Shown here: positions 1-8,301 of the stretch, piece by piece | Layout of the letters: every line of letters begins with the position of its first letter | Position numbering within the stretch: position 1 is the first letter of the stretch | NCBI RefSeq assembly: GCF_003014595.1 | Contig: NZ_PYGK01000020.1 | Coordinates: forward strand, 1-64,000 | Length of the DNA: 64,000 nucleotides | Reading direction: 5' to 3' | Source: Chitinophaga ginsengisoli | Lineage (GTDB): Bacteria > Bacteroidota > Bacteroidia > Chitinophagales > Chitinophagaceae | Position numbers and translations under genes: made by a program | The notes under the pieces: model-generated | Database searches by the model: none | Told to the model about the DNA's origin: nothing | The model's input: the letters and a program-made list of their open reading frames with translations, nothing else

Positions 1-273
1 TAGGCTTGGACTTGAATTGCAAGAAAATAAAACGTCTTTATCACAAATGCTTAAACACGGCCGAATTGGCTGCTTAATTTATTACCGAACTATTGATGTA
101 TAAGCAGTTGCAAAAATTGGTCTTTCCAGAGGGAATTGTCTATGACCGGGAAAAAAGGGAATTTCGAACCCCTAAGATGAATTTGATTTTTCAGCTAATT
201 GCCCACCAGTTGGGCAATTTTGCTTATAAAGAGAAAGGGACTTACCATTGTTTTAATGATAAGTCCCCTTTAG
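1..273. other. Gene-free left edge with two hairpins
   Basis: No convincing gene is seen here; the only open frame of note runs antisense across the tRNA and has no recognisable domain. A 9-bp inverted repeat lies at 197-205/211-219 and is followed by a short T run on the + strand. A second hairpin (236-270) fits a terminator of the tRNA-Ser gene. Anything whose end lies left of the window cannot be judged. Confidence 0.5.
236..270 (-). terminator. Intrinsic terminator after tRNA-Ser
   Basis: Arms gggactta and taagtccc pair perfectly around a loop that can form a small inner stem. On the minus strand the hairpin is followed by a T-rich stretch. It sits directly downstream of the minus-strand tRNA-Ser, which is what it would terminate. 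Confidence 0.55.
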
Positions 274-360
274 CGGAGAAGAAGGGATTCGAACCCTTGA
301 AACCCTTTCGAGTTTACACACTTTCCAGGCGTGCCAGTTCAACCACTCCTGCACTTCTCC
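274..360 (-). tRNA. tRNA-Ser (anticodon GGA)
   Basis: Read on the minus strand, the acceptor stem GGAGAAG pairs with CTTCTCC and a G discriminator follows. The D arm, the anticodon stem with loop GGA (positions 324-326) and the T arm GGGTTCGAATCCC are all present. The 87-nt length and the extra stem between anticodon and T arms are those of a class II tRNA, which fits serine. No CCA end is encoded. The GGA anticodon reads UCC and UCU codons. Confidence 0.93.
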
Positions 361-427
361 GGTTGAATTGAAATTTTATTTCAGGGTTGCAAAGATATCT
401 TTTTCCCCCGGATTACCAAAAATTAAT

Positions 428-1471
428 TTATATCGCTTCCCAATCATGGGTATTTGTCGTCAGTTCTCCCCTCAGTGGCGCCTCGATCATCGCCTTTGTA
501 GCTTCAAGATCCAGGTTTTGTCCCAGAACGAACATTAGCTTGGTAATGGCTGCTTCAAAGGTCATATCATGCCCGCTGATCACCCCTATTTGCTGCAGGG
601 GTTGGCTGGTCTCATATTTGCCCAGTTCCACAGAACCACCGTCACATTGGGTGATATCCACAATCACAACACCCTTGTCAATGGCCTTTTTAAGGCTCTC
701 TATAAACCAGGGCTGGGTATTGGTATTCCCGCTGCCGAAAGTCTCCAATATCACGCCGCGGAGGCCACTTACGTTGAGAATTGCCTCCACTGCCTTACGG
801 GTAATACCCGGGAACATTTTCAGGACCGTCACATTATCATCCAGGTGCTTATGTACCTTCAGCGGTTTTTCCGGGCTAGGCAACACCACCTGTGTCTTGT
901 ACTTGATATCGATACCTGCTTCTGCCAGCGGAGGGTAGTTCATGGAGTAGAACGCTTCAAATTTCTCAGCGTTATACTTTTTTGAACGGTTGCCGCGGAA
1001 GAGTGCAAAGTCGAAATAGATACACACCTCTGGTACTACTACCTGCCCGTTATGACGGGTGGCAGCAATCTCCATCGCGGTAATGATATTCTCTTTGGCA
1101 TCTGTACGGATCTTGCCAATGGGTAGCTGTGATCCCGTCAGGATGACTGGTTTTGAAAGGTTCTCCAGCATAAAACTTAGTGCTGAAGCGGTGAATGACA
1201 TGGTATCGGAACCATGTAAAATAACAAATCCATCATACCGGTCATACCGGTCTTCTATGATAGATGCTATTTCCACCCAGATCTCCGGTTGCATGTCGGA
1301 AGAATCGATCGGAGGATTGAAGGCGTACACGTAAAAGTCAATCCCCATGCGGTATAATTCCGGAAGATTGTTACGTATCTCATTAAACCCGATAGGACGC
1401 AAGGCTTTGGTTTTCTCGTCATAGATCATCCCAACTGTGCCCCCTGTATAAATAATCAGGATTTTACTCAT
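428..1471 (-). CDS. ansA: Type I L-asparaginase
   Basis: Probable cytoplasmic L-asparaginase, hydrolysing L-asparagine to aspartate and ammonia. The 347 aa match the type I family length. The first catalytic motif TGGT is at residues 9-12 (nucleophile Thr12). The second is HGSDTM at 86-91, with Ser88-Asp89 where many homologues have Thr-Asp. A basic stretch around Lys164 fits the third catalytic position. No signal peptide is present, which supports the cytoplasmic type I form over the periplasmic type II. The Ser for Thr change is conservative and is unlikely to remove activity. tatD lies 45 bp upstream on the same strand, so the two may be co-transcribed. Confidence 0.93.
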   Translation of the reverse strand: MSKILIIYTGGTVGMIYDEKTKALRPIGFNEIRNNLPELYRMGIDFYVYAFNPPIDSSDMQPEIWVEIASIIEDRYDRYDGFVILHGSDTMSFTASALSFMLENLSKPVILTGSQLPIGKIRTDAKENIITAMEIAATRHNGQVVVPEVCIYFDFALFRGNRSKKYNAEKFEAFYSMNYPPLAEAGIDIKYKTQVVLPSPEKPLKVHKHLDDNVTVLKMFPGITRKAVEAILNVSGLRGVILETFGSGNTNTQPWFIESLKKAIDKGVVIVDITQCDGGSVELGKYETSQPLQQIGVISGHDMTFEAAITKLMFVLGQNLDLEATKAMIEAPLRGELTTNTHDWEAI

Positions 1472-1516
1472 TGATGCTGCTGTTCCAAATTGGCTGCAAA
1501 GGTACCCCCTAAAAGG

Positions 1517-2287
1517 TTAGTGGGTTTTGAATAATTTAAGCGCGTTGTTTGTTGTCATTGCAGCGACATCCGCTATTTTTAGATTTTTTACATCTGCTAT
1601 CTTTTCTCCGATCAGTGGAATGTAGGCACTTTCATTCCGCTTACCCCGGTAAGGAACAGGTGCCAGATAAGGAGCATCTGTCTCCAGTACGACGTACTGC
1701 AGGTCGATATCTTCCAGGATCTTATCCAGTCCTGATTTCTTGAATGTCACCACACCACCGATGCCCAGGTAAAAGCCCAGGTCAATGATCTCTTTCGCTT
1801 CTTCCAGTGTACCGGAAAAGCAATGGAAGACTCCTGACAAGCGGCCATCCTGTAAGGCCTTCACTTCATCAATACACTCCCGGGTGCTTTCCCGGCTATG
1901 AATGGCTACCGGTAGATGGTACTCCCTGGCCAGTTCCAGCTGACTACGGAAGGCATGGTACTGCTGCTCGCGGTAGGTAGTGTCCCAGTAGAAATCAAGT
2001 CCAATCTCGCCGATGGCCTTAAATGGCCTTTTGGCCAGCCATTCCCGCACTACAGCAAGCTCCTGTTCCACATTCTCGTTGATATAACAGGGATGTACAC
2101 CCATCATGGCAAAGCAGTTGTCTGGAAATTGAACCTCCAAAGCCAGCATCCCTTCAATGGAGTTACTGTCGATGTTTGGTAGGTATAACCGGGATACGCC
2201 CGCTGCCAACGCCCGCTCCACTATTGCCGTCCTGTCTGCCGAAAACTCTTCCCCATACAGATGGGCATGTGTATCAATCCAGTTCAT
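1517..2287 (-). CDS. tatD: TatD family metal-dependent hydrolase / DNase
   Basis: A TatD-type TIM-barrel metallohydrolase of 256 aa, the family length. Metal-binding residues are visible in order: DTHAH at 5-9, Glu94 in GEIGLDFYW, His130 in AIHSRE, His155 in FHCFSGT and Asp204 in LETDAPYLAP. Family members act as 3'-5' exonucleases on DNA and RNA and are implicated in repair of oxidative damage. The exact substrate here is inferred from the family only. It precedes ansA with a short gap on the same strand. An AT-rich region of about 120 bp separates it from the divergent lipoprotein gene and should hold both promoters. Confidence 0.9.
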   Translation of the reverse strand: MNWIDTHAHLYGEEFSADRTAIVERALAAGVSRLYLPNIDSNSIEGMLALEVQFPDNCFAMMGVHPCYINENVEQELAVVREWLAKRPFKAIGEIGLDFYWDTTYREQQYHAFRSQLELAREYHLPVAIHSRESTRECIDEVKALQDGRLSGVFHCFSGTLEEAKEIIDLGFYLGIGGVVTFKKSGLDKILEDIDLQYVVLETDAPYLAPVPYRGKRNESAYIPLIGEKIADVKNLKIADVAAMTTNNALKLFKTH

Positions 2288-2407
2288 TACTCAGATATTA
2301 AATTTTTTTATAGGATTTGTAAAAATATTACATTTGTATAATATTTATATTTTAATAGCCCGTACAAAAGTACGGCCGGAAAACCTCATTTTAAACTATA
2401 CTATTCT

Positions 2408-3298
2408 ATGAAAGGCTACTTTTGCTTTAACCGTATCTTCGCAGGAGTTGTAATCCTGTTAACGATGGCAACCATCTTTTTTGCGTGTTCTAAATCAGCT
2501 ACTGATACTGCTAAGGTGGACACCAATAAAAGTGACAATCAAACAATCACCGCTGCTGCTGATCAGGCAGTTGTAAGTGGAATATATGACGACCTCTTCG
2601 GCATTGCGCTGGAAGTAGGTGCTGATGCCAGCCTGAATGAAACTGGCCGTAAAGCTCACCGCGCTGAGCTGGCTGCCAAATTGGGTAGCTGCTTCTCTTA
2701 TGATGTTGATGATGTAACCGTAGACCAATGGCCTAAAACCATGCTGATCAAGTTTGGTGAAGGCTGCGCTGATAATACTGGCCGCGTACGCGCGGGTAAT
2801 ATCCAGGTAACTTACAGTGGTTACTTCTACTATCCTGGCTCTGTGATCGTTATCAAGCCGCTGACCTATACCGTAAATGGTGTGGTTGTTACAGGTACCA
2901 AAACTATCACCAACATGAGCAATGGTAACGTATACAAATATAGTTCTGTAGTAACGGGTGGTTCTGTGAAACTGGATACTGTAATGGTTGGCTTCAGCAG
3001 CAATACTATCATCGTTCAGACTTCCGGTACTGCTACCATGGGCGATGTAACTGACGATATTTTCAGCATCACTGGGAAAGATTCCCTGGTATATCCCCTG
3101 GGTATATCTGCTTCCATCACTGTAAATGATGCAGATGCGCTCGAAAGGAAACTGGAATGTCCATGGATCGGTAAAGGTAAAGCGCTGGTGACTGTAAATG
3201 GTGTTACCGCTACTGTAAACTATGGTAATGGTATCTGTGATGATTCTGCAACGATCGATCTGGGCGACAAAGTGAAAAGCATTGCATTGCCTAAATAA
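2408..3298 (+). CDS. Hypothetical lipoprotein
   Basis: A 296-aa predicted lipoprotein of unknown function. Residues 1-27 form a signal peptide with a hydrophobic core ending in the lipobox FFAC, so the mature chain would start at Cys27. A Ser/Asp-rich linker follows. The rest is rich in Thr, Val and Gly with alternating polar and hydrophobic residues, suggesting a beta-rich fold. The mature part has Cys in LGSCFSY, EGCADN, LECPW and GICDD, enough for two disulfides. The frame is single and closed by a strong terminator. I do not recognise a named domain. Confidence 0.75.
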   Translation: MKGYFCFNRIFAGVVILLTMATIFFACSKSATDTAKVDTNKSDNQTITAAADQAVVSGIYDDLFGIALEVGADASLNETGRKAHRAELAAKLGSCFSYDVDDVTVDQWPKTMLIKFGEGCADNTGRVRAGNIQVTYSGYFYYPGSVIVIKPLTYTVNGVVVTGTKTITNMSNGNVYKYSSVVTGGSVKLDTVMVGFSSNTIIVQTSGTATMGDVTDDIFSITGKDSLVYPLGISASITVNDADALERKLECPWIGKGKALVTVNGVTATVNYGNGICDDSATIDLGDKVKSIALPK

Positions 3299-3316
3299 GC
3301 GATAATAATTCATTAA

Positions 3317-3347
3317 AAAAGCCCGGGTTATATCTGCCCGGGCTTTT
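3317..3347. terminator. Bidirectional terminator
   Basis: Perfect 11-bp arms (aaaagcccggg at 3317-3327 and its complement at 3337-3347) flank a 9-nt loop, with A and T runs on either side. It lies between a plus-strand lipoprotein gene and a minus-strand deacetylase gene that converge, so it can serve both. Confidence 0.85.
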
Positions 3348-3365
3348 CTATTTTCAGGATATCGT

Positions 3366-3992
3366 TCAGTATGGAATGGCTTCCATGTTTAACTGTTGTT
3401 TTTTGAAATATTCCATCACCCGCGGCAAGGCATACTCCAGTCGGTCCCAGGCCTTGGTACTGTCGTGAAACACGATAATAGACCCGGGCTTTGCCTTAAA
3501 TACTACATTCTGCACGCAGTCCTCCCCGCTTATTTCCGTATCAAAGTCGGCGCTTAATACATCCCACATGATAACCTGCACATTAGGGATCGCTTTTTTC
3601 AGGTGCCTGATCTGAAAAGGCGTGATTCTGCCATAAGGCGGTCGGAACAGGGGGGAGTTGATGTATTTGCGGGCTTCGAGAATGTTCTCTATATATTTAT
3701 CCGTACCCGTTTTCCAGCCGTTGAGGTGGTTATGGGAGTGATTACCGGTATGATGTCCTTCCTCCAGTATCCGTTGGTAGATGTCTGGATGGTCAATAAC
3801 GTTTTTCCCTATACAGAAGAAAGTGGCCTTTGCCTCATACTTGCGAAGGAGGTCCAATATAAAGGGGGTTGCTGTCGGATGGGGGCCGTCATCAAATGTC
3901 AGGTATACAGATGGCCTGGCCGGGGAAAAGTTCCAGGTGCAGCTTTTATACAGTGCTTTCAGCAGTGCAGGTGTTTTCGTAAGATAAAACAT
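3366..3992 (-). CDS. Polysaccharide deacetylase (NodB-type)
   Basis: A carbohydrate esterase family 4 deacetylase of 208 aa, probably removing N-acetyl groups from a cell-wall or exported polysaccharide. The NodB motifs appear in order: LTFDDGPHP, the metal pair HSHNH preceded by GHHTGN, RPPYGR, WDVLSADFD, and near the end VFHDS. A longer frame reaching 4103 exists but would overlap the divergent gltX start. The ATG at 3992, giving MFYLTKTPALL, is therefore preferred. No clear cleavable signal is seen; the N-terminal hydrophobic residues are few. The biological substrate cannot be read from the sequence. Confidence 0.9.
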   Translation of the reverse strand: MFYLTKTPALLKALYKSCTWNFSPARPSVYLTFDDGPHPTATPFILDLLRKYEAKATFFCIGKNVIDHPDIYQRILEEGHHTGNHSHNHLNGWKTGTDKYIENILEARKYINSPLFRPPYGRITPFQIRHLKKAIPNVQVIMWDVLSADFDTEISGEDCVQNVVFKAKPGSIIVFHDSTKAWDRLEYALPRVMEYFKKQQLNMEAIPY

Positions 3993-4046
3993 GGATGTTG
4001 TGATTGAAAAATAAAGGTAGCTAAAATCTTTCTTTACCTTTGCGGC

Positions 4047-5579
4047 ATGCAACAACAGAAAGTAAGGGTACGCTTTGCGCCCAGTCCAACAGGTGGCTTG
4101 CACCTCGGAGGTGTACGCACGGTTTTATTCAATTATTTATTTGCTAGGCAGCACAATGGTGAATTTGTGCTGAGGATAGAAGATACAGATCAGACCCGCT
4201 ACGTGCCGGGTGCGGAAGAATATATCATAGAATGTCTTCGTTGGTGCGGATTGAATCCTGATGAAGGTCCGCATGTAGGAGGCCCCTATGCCCCTTACCG
4301 CCAGAGTGAGCGTAAAGCGCAATACCGCCAGTATGCTGAGCAGCTGGTAAAAGATGGTTATGCCTACTATGCTTTTGATACTCCGGAGGAACTGGAGGAA
4401 ATGCGTAACAAACTGAAAACTGCTGAGAATCCTTCTCCGCAGTATAACGCCGCTGCCCGTCAGCAGATGCGTAATTCCATCAGCCTGTCTGCAGAAGAAA
4501 CGGCCAGCCTGCTGGAAAAAGGTACGCCTCATGTGATCCGCATCAAAATGCCACAGAACGAAGAAGTTGGCTTTACAGATTTGATCCGCGGACATGTACA
4601 GTTTAATACCAGTACCGTTGACGATAAAGTGCTGCTGAAAGCAGATGGGATGCCCACCTATCACCTCGCAGTGGTAGTAGATGATTACCTCATGAAGATC
4701 ACCCATGCCTTCCGTGGAGAAGAATGGCTGCCTTCTGCACCTGTACACCTGCTGTTGTGGAAATACCTGGGTTGGGAAGCGCAGATGCCTAATTGGGCAC
4801 ACCTGCCATTGATCCTGAAGCCTGATGGTAATGGTAAGTTGAGCAAGCGTGACGGCGACAGACTGGGCTTCCCTGTGTATGCAATGAACTGGACAGATCC
4901 GAAGAGCAATGAATTAACCAAAGGCTTCCGTGAATTAGGTTTCCTGCCTGAGGCATTTGTAAATATGCTGGCAATGATCGGCTGGAATGACGGCTCCGGT
5001 CAGGAGATCTTCACTATCGAAGAACTGATCCAGCGTTTCTCTCTGGAACGTGTACATAAAGCAGGTGCCAAATTCGACTTTGAAAAGGCGAAATGGTTCA
5101 ATCACCAGTACCTGCTGCATGCAGATAACGACCGTTTAGCGGCCTTATTTGAGCCAGTGCTGCAAGAAAAGAACATTAGTGCTACCCCTGAGTTTGTTGC
5201 GAAAATAGCCGGTCTTGTAAAAGAACGTTGCAACTTCGTGAATGATATCTGGGAACATGCTTTCTTCTTCTTCCAGCAGCCTGAGAGTTATGATATTGCG
5301 GCTGTAAAGCCGAAATGGAATGATGATAAAACACAGTTTTTCCGTAACTGGGCGGCTGTAGTGGAAGATCACGCTGAGTTCACAGCTGTATCACTGGAGG
5401 AAAGTTTCAAAACACTGGCAGCTTCTATGAATATCAAACCAGGAGAATTGCAGCTGCCATTCCGTATTATGTTGTGCGGTGGTAAGTTCGGCCCTCCGGT
5501 GTTTAATATTGCAGAAGTGTTGGGTAAGCATGAGACAATTGCGAGGATTGTGAAGGGGTTGGATGCGATCAATGCATAA
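4047..5579 (+). CDS. gltX: Glutamyl-tRNA synthetase
   Basis: Class I aminoacyl-tRNA synthetase that charges tRNA-Glu, 510 aa. The HIGH-type signature is GGLHLGG at residues 16-22 within RFAPSPTGGLHLGG. The KMSKS-type loop is KLSKRDG starting at Lys264. The IEDTDQTR motif that follows the first signature, and GEEW before the second, are those of bacterial GluRS. The remaining C-terminal part is the helical anticodon-binding region. The gene is divergent from the deacetylase gene with only about 54 bp between starts. It ends at a strong terminator, so it appears monocistronic. glnS is also present in this window. Confidence 0.96.
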   Translation: MQQQKVRVRFAPSPTGGLHLGGVRTVLFNYLFARQHNGEFVLRIEDTDQTRYVPGAEEYIIECLRWCGLNPDEGPHVGGPYAPYRQSERKAQYRQYAEQLVKDGYAYYAFDTPEELEEMRNKLKTAENPSPQYNAAARQQMRNSISLSAEETASLLEKGTPHVIRIKMPQNEEVGFTDLIRGHVQFNTSTVDDKVLLKADGMPTYHLAVVVDDYLMKITHAFRGEEWLPSAPVHLLLWKYLGWEAQMPNWAHLPLILKPDGNGKLSKRDGDRLGFPVYAMNWTDPKSNELTKGFRELGFLPEAFVNMLAMIGWNDGSGQEIFTIEELIQRFSLERVHKAGAKFDFEKAKWFNHQYLLHADNDRLAALFEPVLQEKNISATPEFVAKIAGLVKERCNFVNDIWEHAFFFFQQPESYDIAAVKPKWNDDKTQFFRNWAAVVEDHAEFTAVSLEESFKTLAASMNIKPGELQLPFRIMLCGGKFGPPVFNIAEVLGKHETIARIVKGLDAINA

Positions 5580-5602
5580 AGTATATTACCGGTAATAAAA
5601 AG

Positions 5603-5638
5603 AGAAGCCGTATCGACGTGACGTGTGATACGGCTTCT
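5603..5638 (+). terminator. Terminator after gltX
   Basis: Perfect 12-bp arms, agaagccgtatc and gatacggcttct, enclose a 12-nt loop that can itself fold (gacgt repeats). A T-rich tail follows on the + strand. The position directly after gltX fits an intrinsic terminator; the convergent lipoprotein gene ends 22 bp further on and may share it. Confidence 0.85.
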
Positions 5639-5660
5639 TTGTGTTTTAATGCCTTTCTTA

Positions 5661-6212
5661 TCATGGGTTATTCACCAATACCGCGCGGAAATCGCCAATA
5701 ACAGTGGTTGTATCAGGCGTGCCGACAGCATCTTCCTCTGTCACGAGGCCTTTAAACTTTACCTCCACAGTATCGCCAAAGTTTGCAGCATTTCTTGTGA
5801 TAGTGTACTCCATGTTGTCACTCCTATAGGAAGTGTAGTCTCCTATCCAAAATATTGCATTATTAAAAGTGCCGGTACCAGTAGGCCAGGTTTTGCCGAA
5901 GTTAAATTCGGCAACACTCTTATGCTCAAATGGGACGCCTTTGCGGCCGGTCGTCCAGGCGAAGTAAATGTTGTTGTGGTAATACATAAAACCAACACTA
6001 TCTACTGTATCTTTGAATAGCTCAGTATAACCTTTATAGGTATATCTGAAATAAATTCCGGAGATGGCAGAGTCGCTGACACTGTTAACGATGGCTAATG
6101 TTGGTACCGATGCGGGTGGAGCATTGTTTGATGGAGCAGCATCTTTGGAGCAGGCAAACAAAACAAATGCGCTGATAGCGATCAGGCATGCGGGTAGTAA
6201 CTTCTTGAACAT
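5661..6212 (-). CDS. Hypothetical lipoprotein
   Basis: A 183-aa predicted lipoprotein with no recognised domain. The preferred start at 6212 gives MFKKLLPACLIAISAFVLFAC, a compact signal peptide with lipobox LFAC and Cys at about residue 21. A frame 12 codons longer exists, but it adds a polar stretch that would spoil the signal peptide. A Pro/Ala/Ser linker leads to a domain rich in aromatic residues and Thr. It contains segments such as FYFAW and TYTSYRSDN typical of beta-sandwich secreted proteins. No catalytic signature is visible. It is convergent with gltX. Confidence 0.7.
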   Translation of the reverse strand: MFKKLLPACLIAISAFVLFACSKDAAPSNNAPPASVPTLAIVNSVSDSAISGIYFRYTYKGYTELFKDTVDSVGFMYYHNNIYFAWTTGRKGVPFEHKSVAEFNFGKTWPTGTGTFNNAIFWIGDYTSYRSDNMEYTITRNAANFGDTVEVKFKGLVTEEDAVGTPDTTTVIGDFRAVLVNNP

Positions 6213-6522
6213 AGGTAGTGGGTTATGGGTTATATTGTTTTTTTGCAAATGTATAGGTGTGTTTGCAGAATAACAAAAAAGAGAAGATTATCGTATTCCG
6301 AAAAATTCGCTGTTGTGATACAATAGCTGTAGACAGCGCGCTTTCTTTTGTATGGCAGAAAATGACCAATGCATATATAGAATGAACAAAATGGTTTCTT
6401 ATATCAAGCCATTTATTATTTACTTTAGATAAAATGTTTGTTCCCAACAACATTTGTAACTCCGAATTAAACAGGTGCTTTTGCTTTTAGCTATGGTTTA
6501 ATTCATTGTTCAAATATCTTTA
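6213..6522. other. AT-rich intergenic region before the PRTase-NADAR cassette
   Basis: About 310 bp with no supported gene, lying between two divergent genes. A hairpin at 6432-6455 (arms aaatgtttgtt and aacaacattt, one mismatch) could be an operator or an RNA structure. The stretch just before the ATG at 6523 contains TATCTTTA, close to a Bacteroidota -7 element. If used, that element would put transcription start very near the start codon. Confidence 0.4.
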
Positions 6523-7578
6523 ATGGAGCATCTTGCGAAAGCAATAGTCGCTATCATCGGCGATTACCACAACCATGTAGGTTTTCAATTTACCGAGACA
6601 CATGTTATGGATTGGATTTCTCAATTTGATATTGAGGATCAGCAATTCATCCTGGAAGAATTCCTGCATTTATTAGAGCAGGGAATTTATATCTCAAGAG
6701 CTAAGGCTAAGCAGCTATTGTCTGCACGGATTGAGGAGTTGATAGTTACCTTAAGATATCCTGATGCTGTCAGCTTATTAAGTGAGACTGTATTTTTAGA
6801 TCTGCAGAAACCAGGTAAAAGTCAGCAGGACCTGTTGGCCCTATTAAATGAGATAATTGTAGATAAATATGGGATCGACCTAAATAAGTGTGGGACAAAA
6901 GCTCAAAAGGTATTTATTTATCTTGATGATGTCCTTGCTACTGGCAATACAATAGCAGTACATCTGAGTAGCTGGTTGCGGTCAGTAAATGAGGAGGGGG
7001 AATTTTATTATGAGCTAGTCAATGAGAAAAGAATAACACTGATTGTAAGTGTGTTCTGTTATCATAATTGGGGATGGGCGAATACACAATGGAAGTTCAA
7101 GCAGCAATTAGATAACGACCAGATCATGAACAATGTCTTGTTGTTCCACGATTATGAAATTCAGAATCATATAAGACGCAATAACCCCAGGCTAAATCTT
7201 GCATATCCCATAGAACCTCAGTCGGAGGCTGTAAATGCTTACCTGCAGAATTTACAGGCAACCACAAATCTGGAGGTAGCTTATAGAAAAGTGAATCTTC
7301 CCAGTCGTGAGACCTTTTTTTCATCTCCGGCGAATCGGACACGATTTGAGAACATTTTGCTCCATAAAGGGGTTGATATAATAAATAGGGTTAGAAACAT
7401 TAACGCAAAAGGGCTAAGACCACTAGGATATACAGCTGGAACTCATAAAACACACGGTCTTGGAACTCTTTTCTTTCTCTGGAGGAATATTCCTAACAAT
7501 TGCCCGCTTGTTTTCTGGTGGGATAATCCAGTATATAATTGGAGGGGACTATTTCCGGTACGGAACCGGGGTATTTGA
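6523..7578 (+). CDS. Phosphoribosyltransferase-like protein of a NADAR cassette
   Basis: A 351-aa protein with a PRPP-binding loop of the type I phosphoribosyltransferase fold: hydrophobic FIYLDD followed by VLATGNT, residues 131-143, with the two Asp and the TGNT turn intact. Residues 1-120 are helical and lack a known signature. The C-terminal 40 residues (HGLGTLFFLW to the end) are aromatic-rich and contain CPLVFWWDNP, which looks like a conserved closing motif. A NADAR-domain gene follows 30 bp downstream on the same strand, so the pair is probably one operon. I recall related PRTase-like proteins being linked to NAD- or nucleotide-based conflict systems, but I cannot verify family membership. 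Its substrate is unknown. Base composition is visibly more AT-rich than the neighbours, consistent with transfer. Confidence 0.7.
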   Translation: MEHLAKAIVAIIGDYHNHVGFQFTETHVMDWISQFDIEDQQFILEEFLHLLEQGIYISRAKAKQLLSARIEELIVTLRYPDAVSLLSETVFLDLQKPGKSQQDLLALLNEIIVDKYGIDLNKCGTKAQKVFIYLDDVLATGNTIAVHLSSWLRSVNEEGEFYYELVNEKRITLIVSVFCYHNWGWANTQWKFKQQLDNDQIMNNVLLFHDYEIQNHIRRNNPRLNLAYPIEPQSEAVNAYLQNLQATTNLEVAYRKVNLPSRETFFSSPANRTRFENILLHKGVDIINRVRNINAKGLRPLGYTAGTHKTHGLGTLFFLWRNIPNNCPLVFWWDNPVYNWRGLFPVRNRGI

Positions 7579-7608
7579 TTTTACTATAATTTTGCGTATC
7601 ATTAGTTT

Positions 7609-8226
7609 ATGGAAATAAGAGAATATAACATAAAGGATGTAGTCTCTTTTCAAAAGACCAAAGATGACTTTGGAGGTCTTTCGAATATGGCCGGGGGATA
7701 TAGTGTGAATATAAATGATGTGATCATACCTACCGTTGAGCATTTATATCAGGCGTGTAAGTTTCCCTTGTTTCCTGATATTCAGGAAGAGATTATAACA
7801 GAAAACAGCCCGATAACGGCGAAGATGATCAGCCGTAAGTATAATAAGTTTGTACGTCAGGATTGGGATGATATCAGAATTAAGGTAATGCGCTGGGTTT
7901 TAAGTATAAAACTGTCCCAGAATTGGGAAAGGTTTTCAGCGCTGCTTTTGAGCACTGAGGATCGACCTATTGTAGAATTATCATATAGAGATAAAATTTG
8001 GGGTGCAGTGGAGAATGGTGATAAGTTAATTGGTGTCAATGCATTGGGAAGACTATTGATGGAATTGAGAGATAAATATGCAAAACATGGATATGAAAGT
8101 CGCTGTATCGACCCACCGGCAGTAGTAGGGTTAATGCTATATAGACATGAAATAGGCGTTATTTGTGATGATGTGCATAAGGAGGAATTCCTCATCTCAA
8201 AAGAAGAGCTCGAACACTGCGATTGA
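7609..8226 (+). CDS. NADAR domain protein (YbiA/DUF1768-like)
   Basis: A 205-aa protein with the NADAR fold signature almost throughout: FGGLSNM at 21-27, PTVEHLYQACKF at 41-52, Trp86 and Arg90 in DWDDIRIKVM, the segment RPIVELSYRDKIWG at 119-132, and GVNALGRLLMELR at 142-154. Characterised NADAR proteins cleave N-glycosidic bonds. One type acts on riboflavin-pathway intermediates. Others, paired with DarT-type toxins, remove ADP-ribose from guanine in DNA. Here the partner is not a DarT but the PRTase-like protein just upstream. The target is therefore open: an ADP-ribosylated nucleic acid or a free nucleotide are both possible. The C-terminal 40 residues after the core (from about 165) have no known match. 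Confidence 0.82.
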   Translation: MEIREYNIKDVVSFQKTKDDFGGLSNMAGGYSVNINDVIIPTVEHLYQACKFPLFPDIQEEIITENSPITAKMISRKYNKFVRQDWDDIRIKVMRWVLSIKLSQNWERFSALLLSTEDRPIVELSYRDKIWGAVENGDKLIGVNALGRLLMELRDKYAKHGYESRCIDPPAVVGLMLYRHEIGVICDDVHKEEFLISKEELEHCD

Positions 8227-8246
8227 TCTAAACTTTTTAATTATAC

Positions 8247-8280
8247 AAAAAGGCTATTACAGTGAAGTAATAGCCTTTTT
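8247..8280. terminator. Bidirectional terminator
   Basis: Perfect 14-bp arms at 8247-8260 and 8267-8280 with a 6-nt loop. The arms start with five A and end with five T, so the hairpin works in both directions. It separates the NADAR gene (+) from glnS (-). Confidence 0.9.
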
Positions 8281-8301
8281 ATTATACTGGAATATCTATA
8301 A

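Noticed and set aside
159..178. tRNA-like T arm (GGTTCGAA) on the minus strand
   Set aside because: The stem pairs poorly and there is no acceptor, D or anticodon arm nearby.
93..371. Open frame of 92 codons across the tRNA-Ser region
   Set aside because: It runs antisense through the tRNA and its terminator and has no domain signature.
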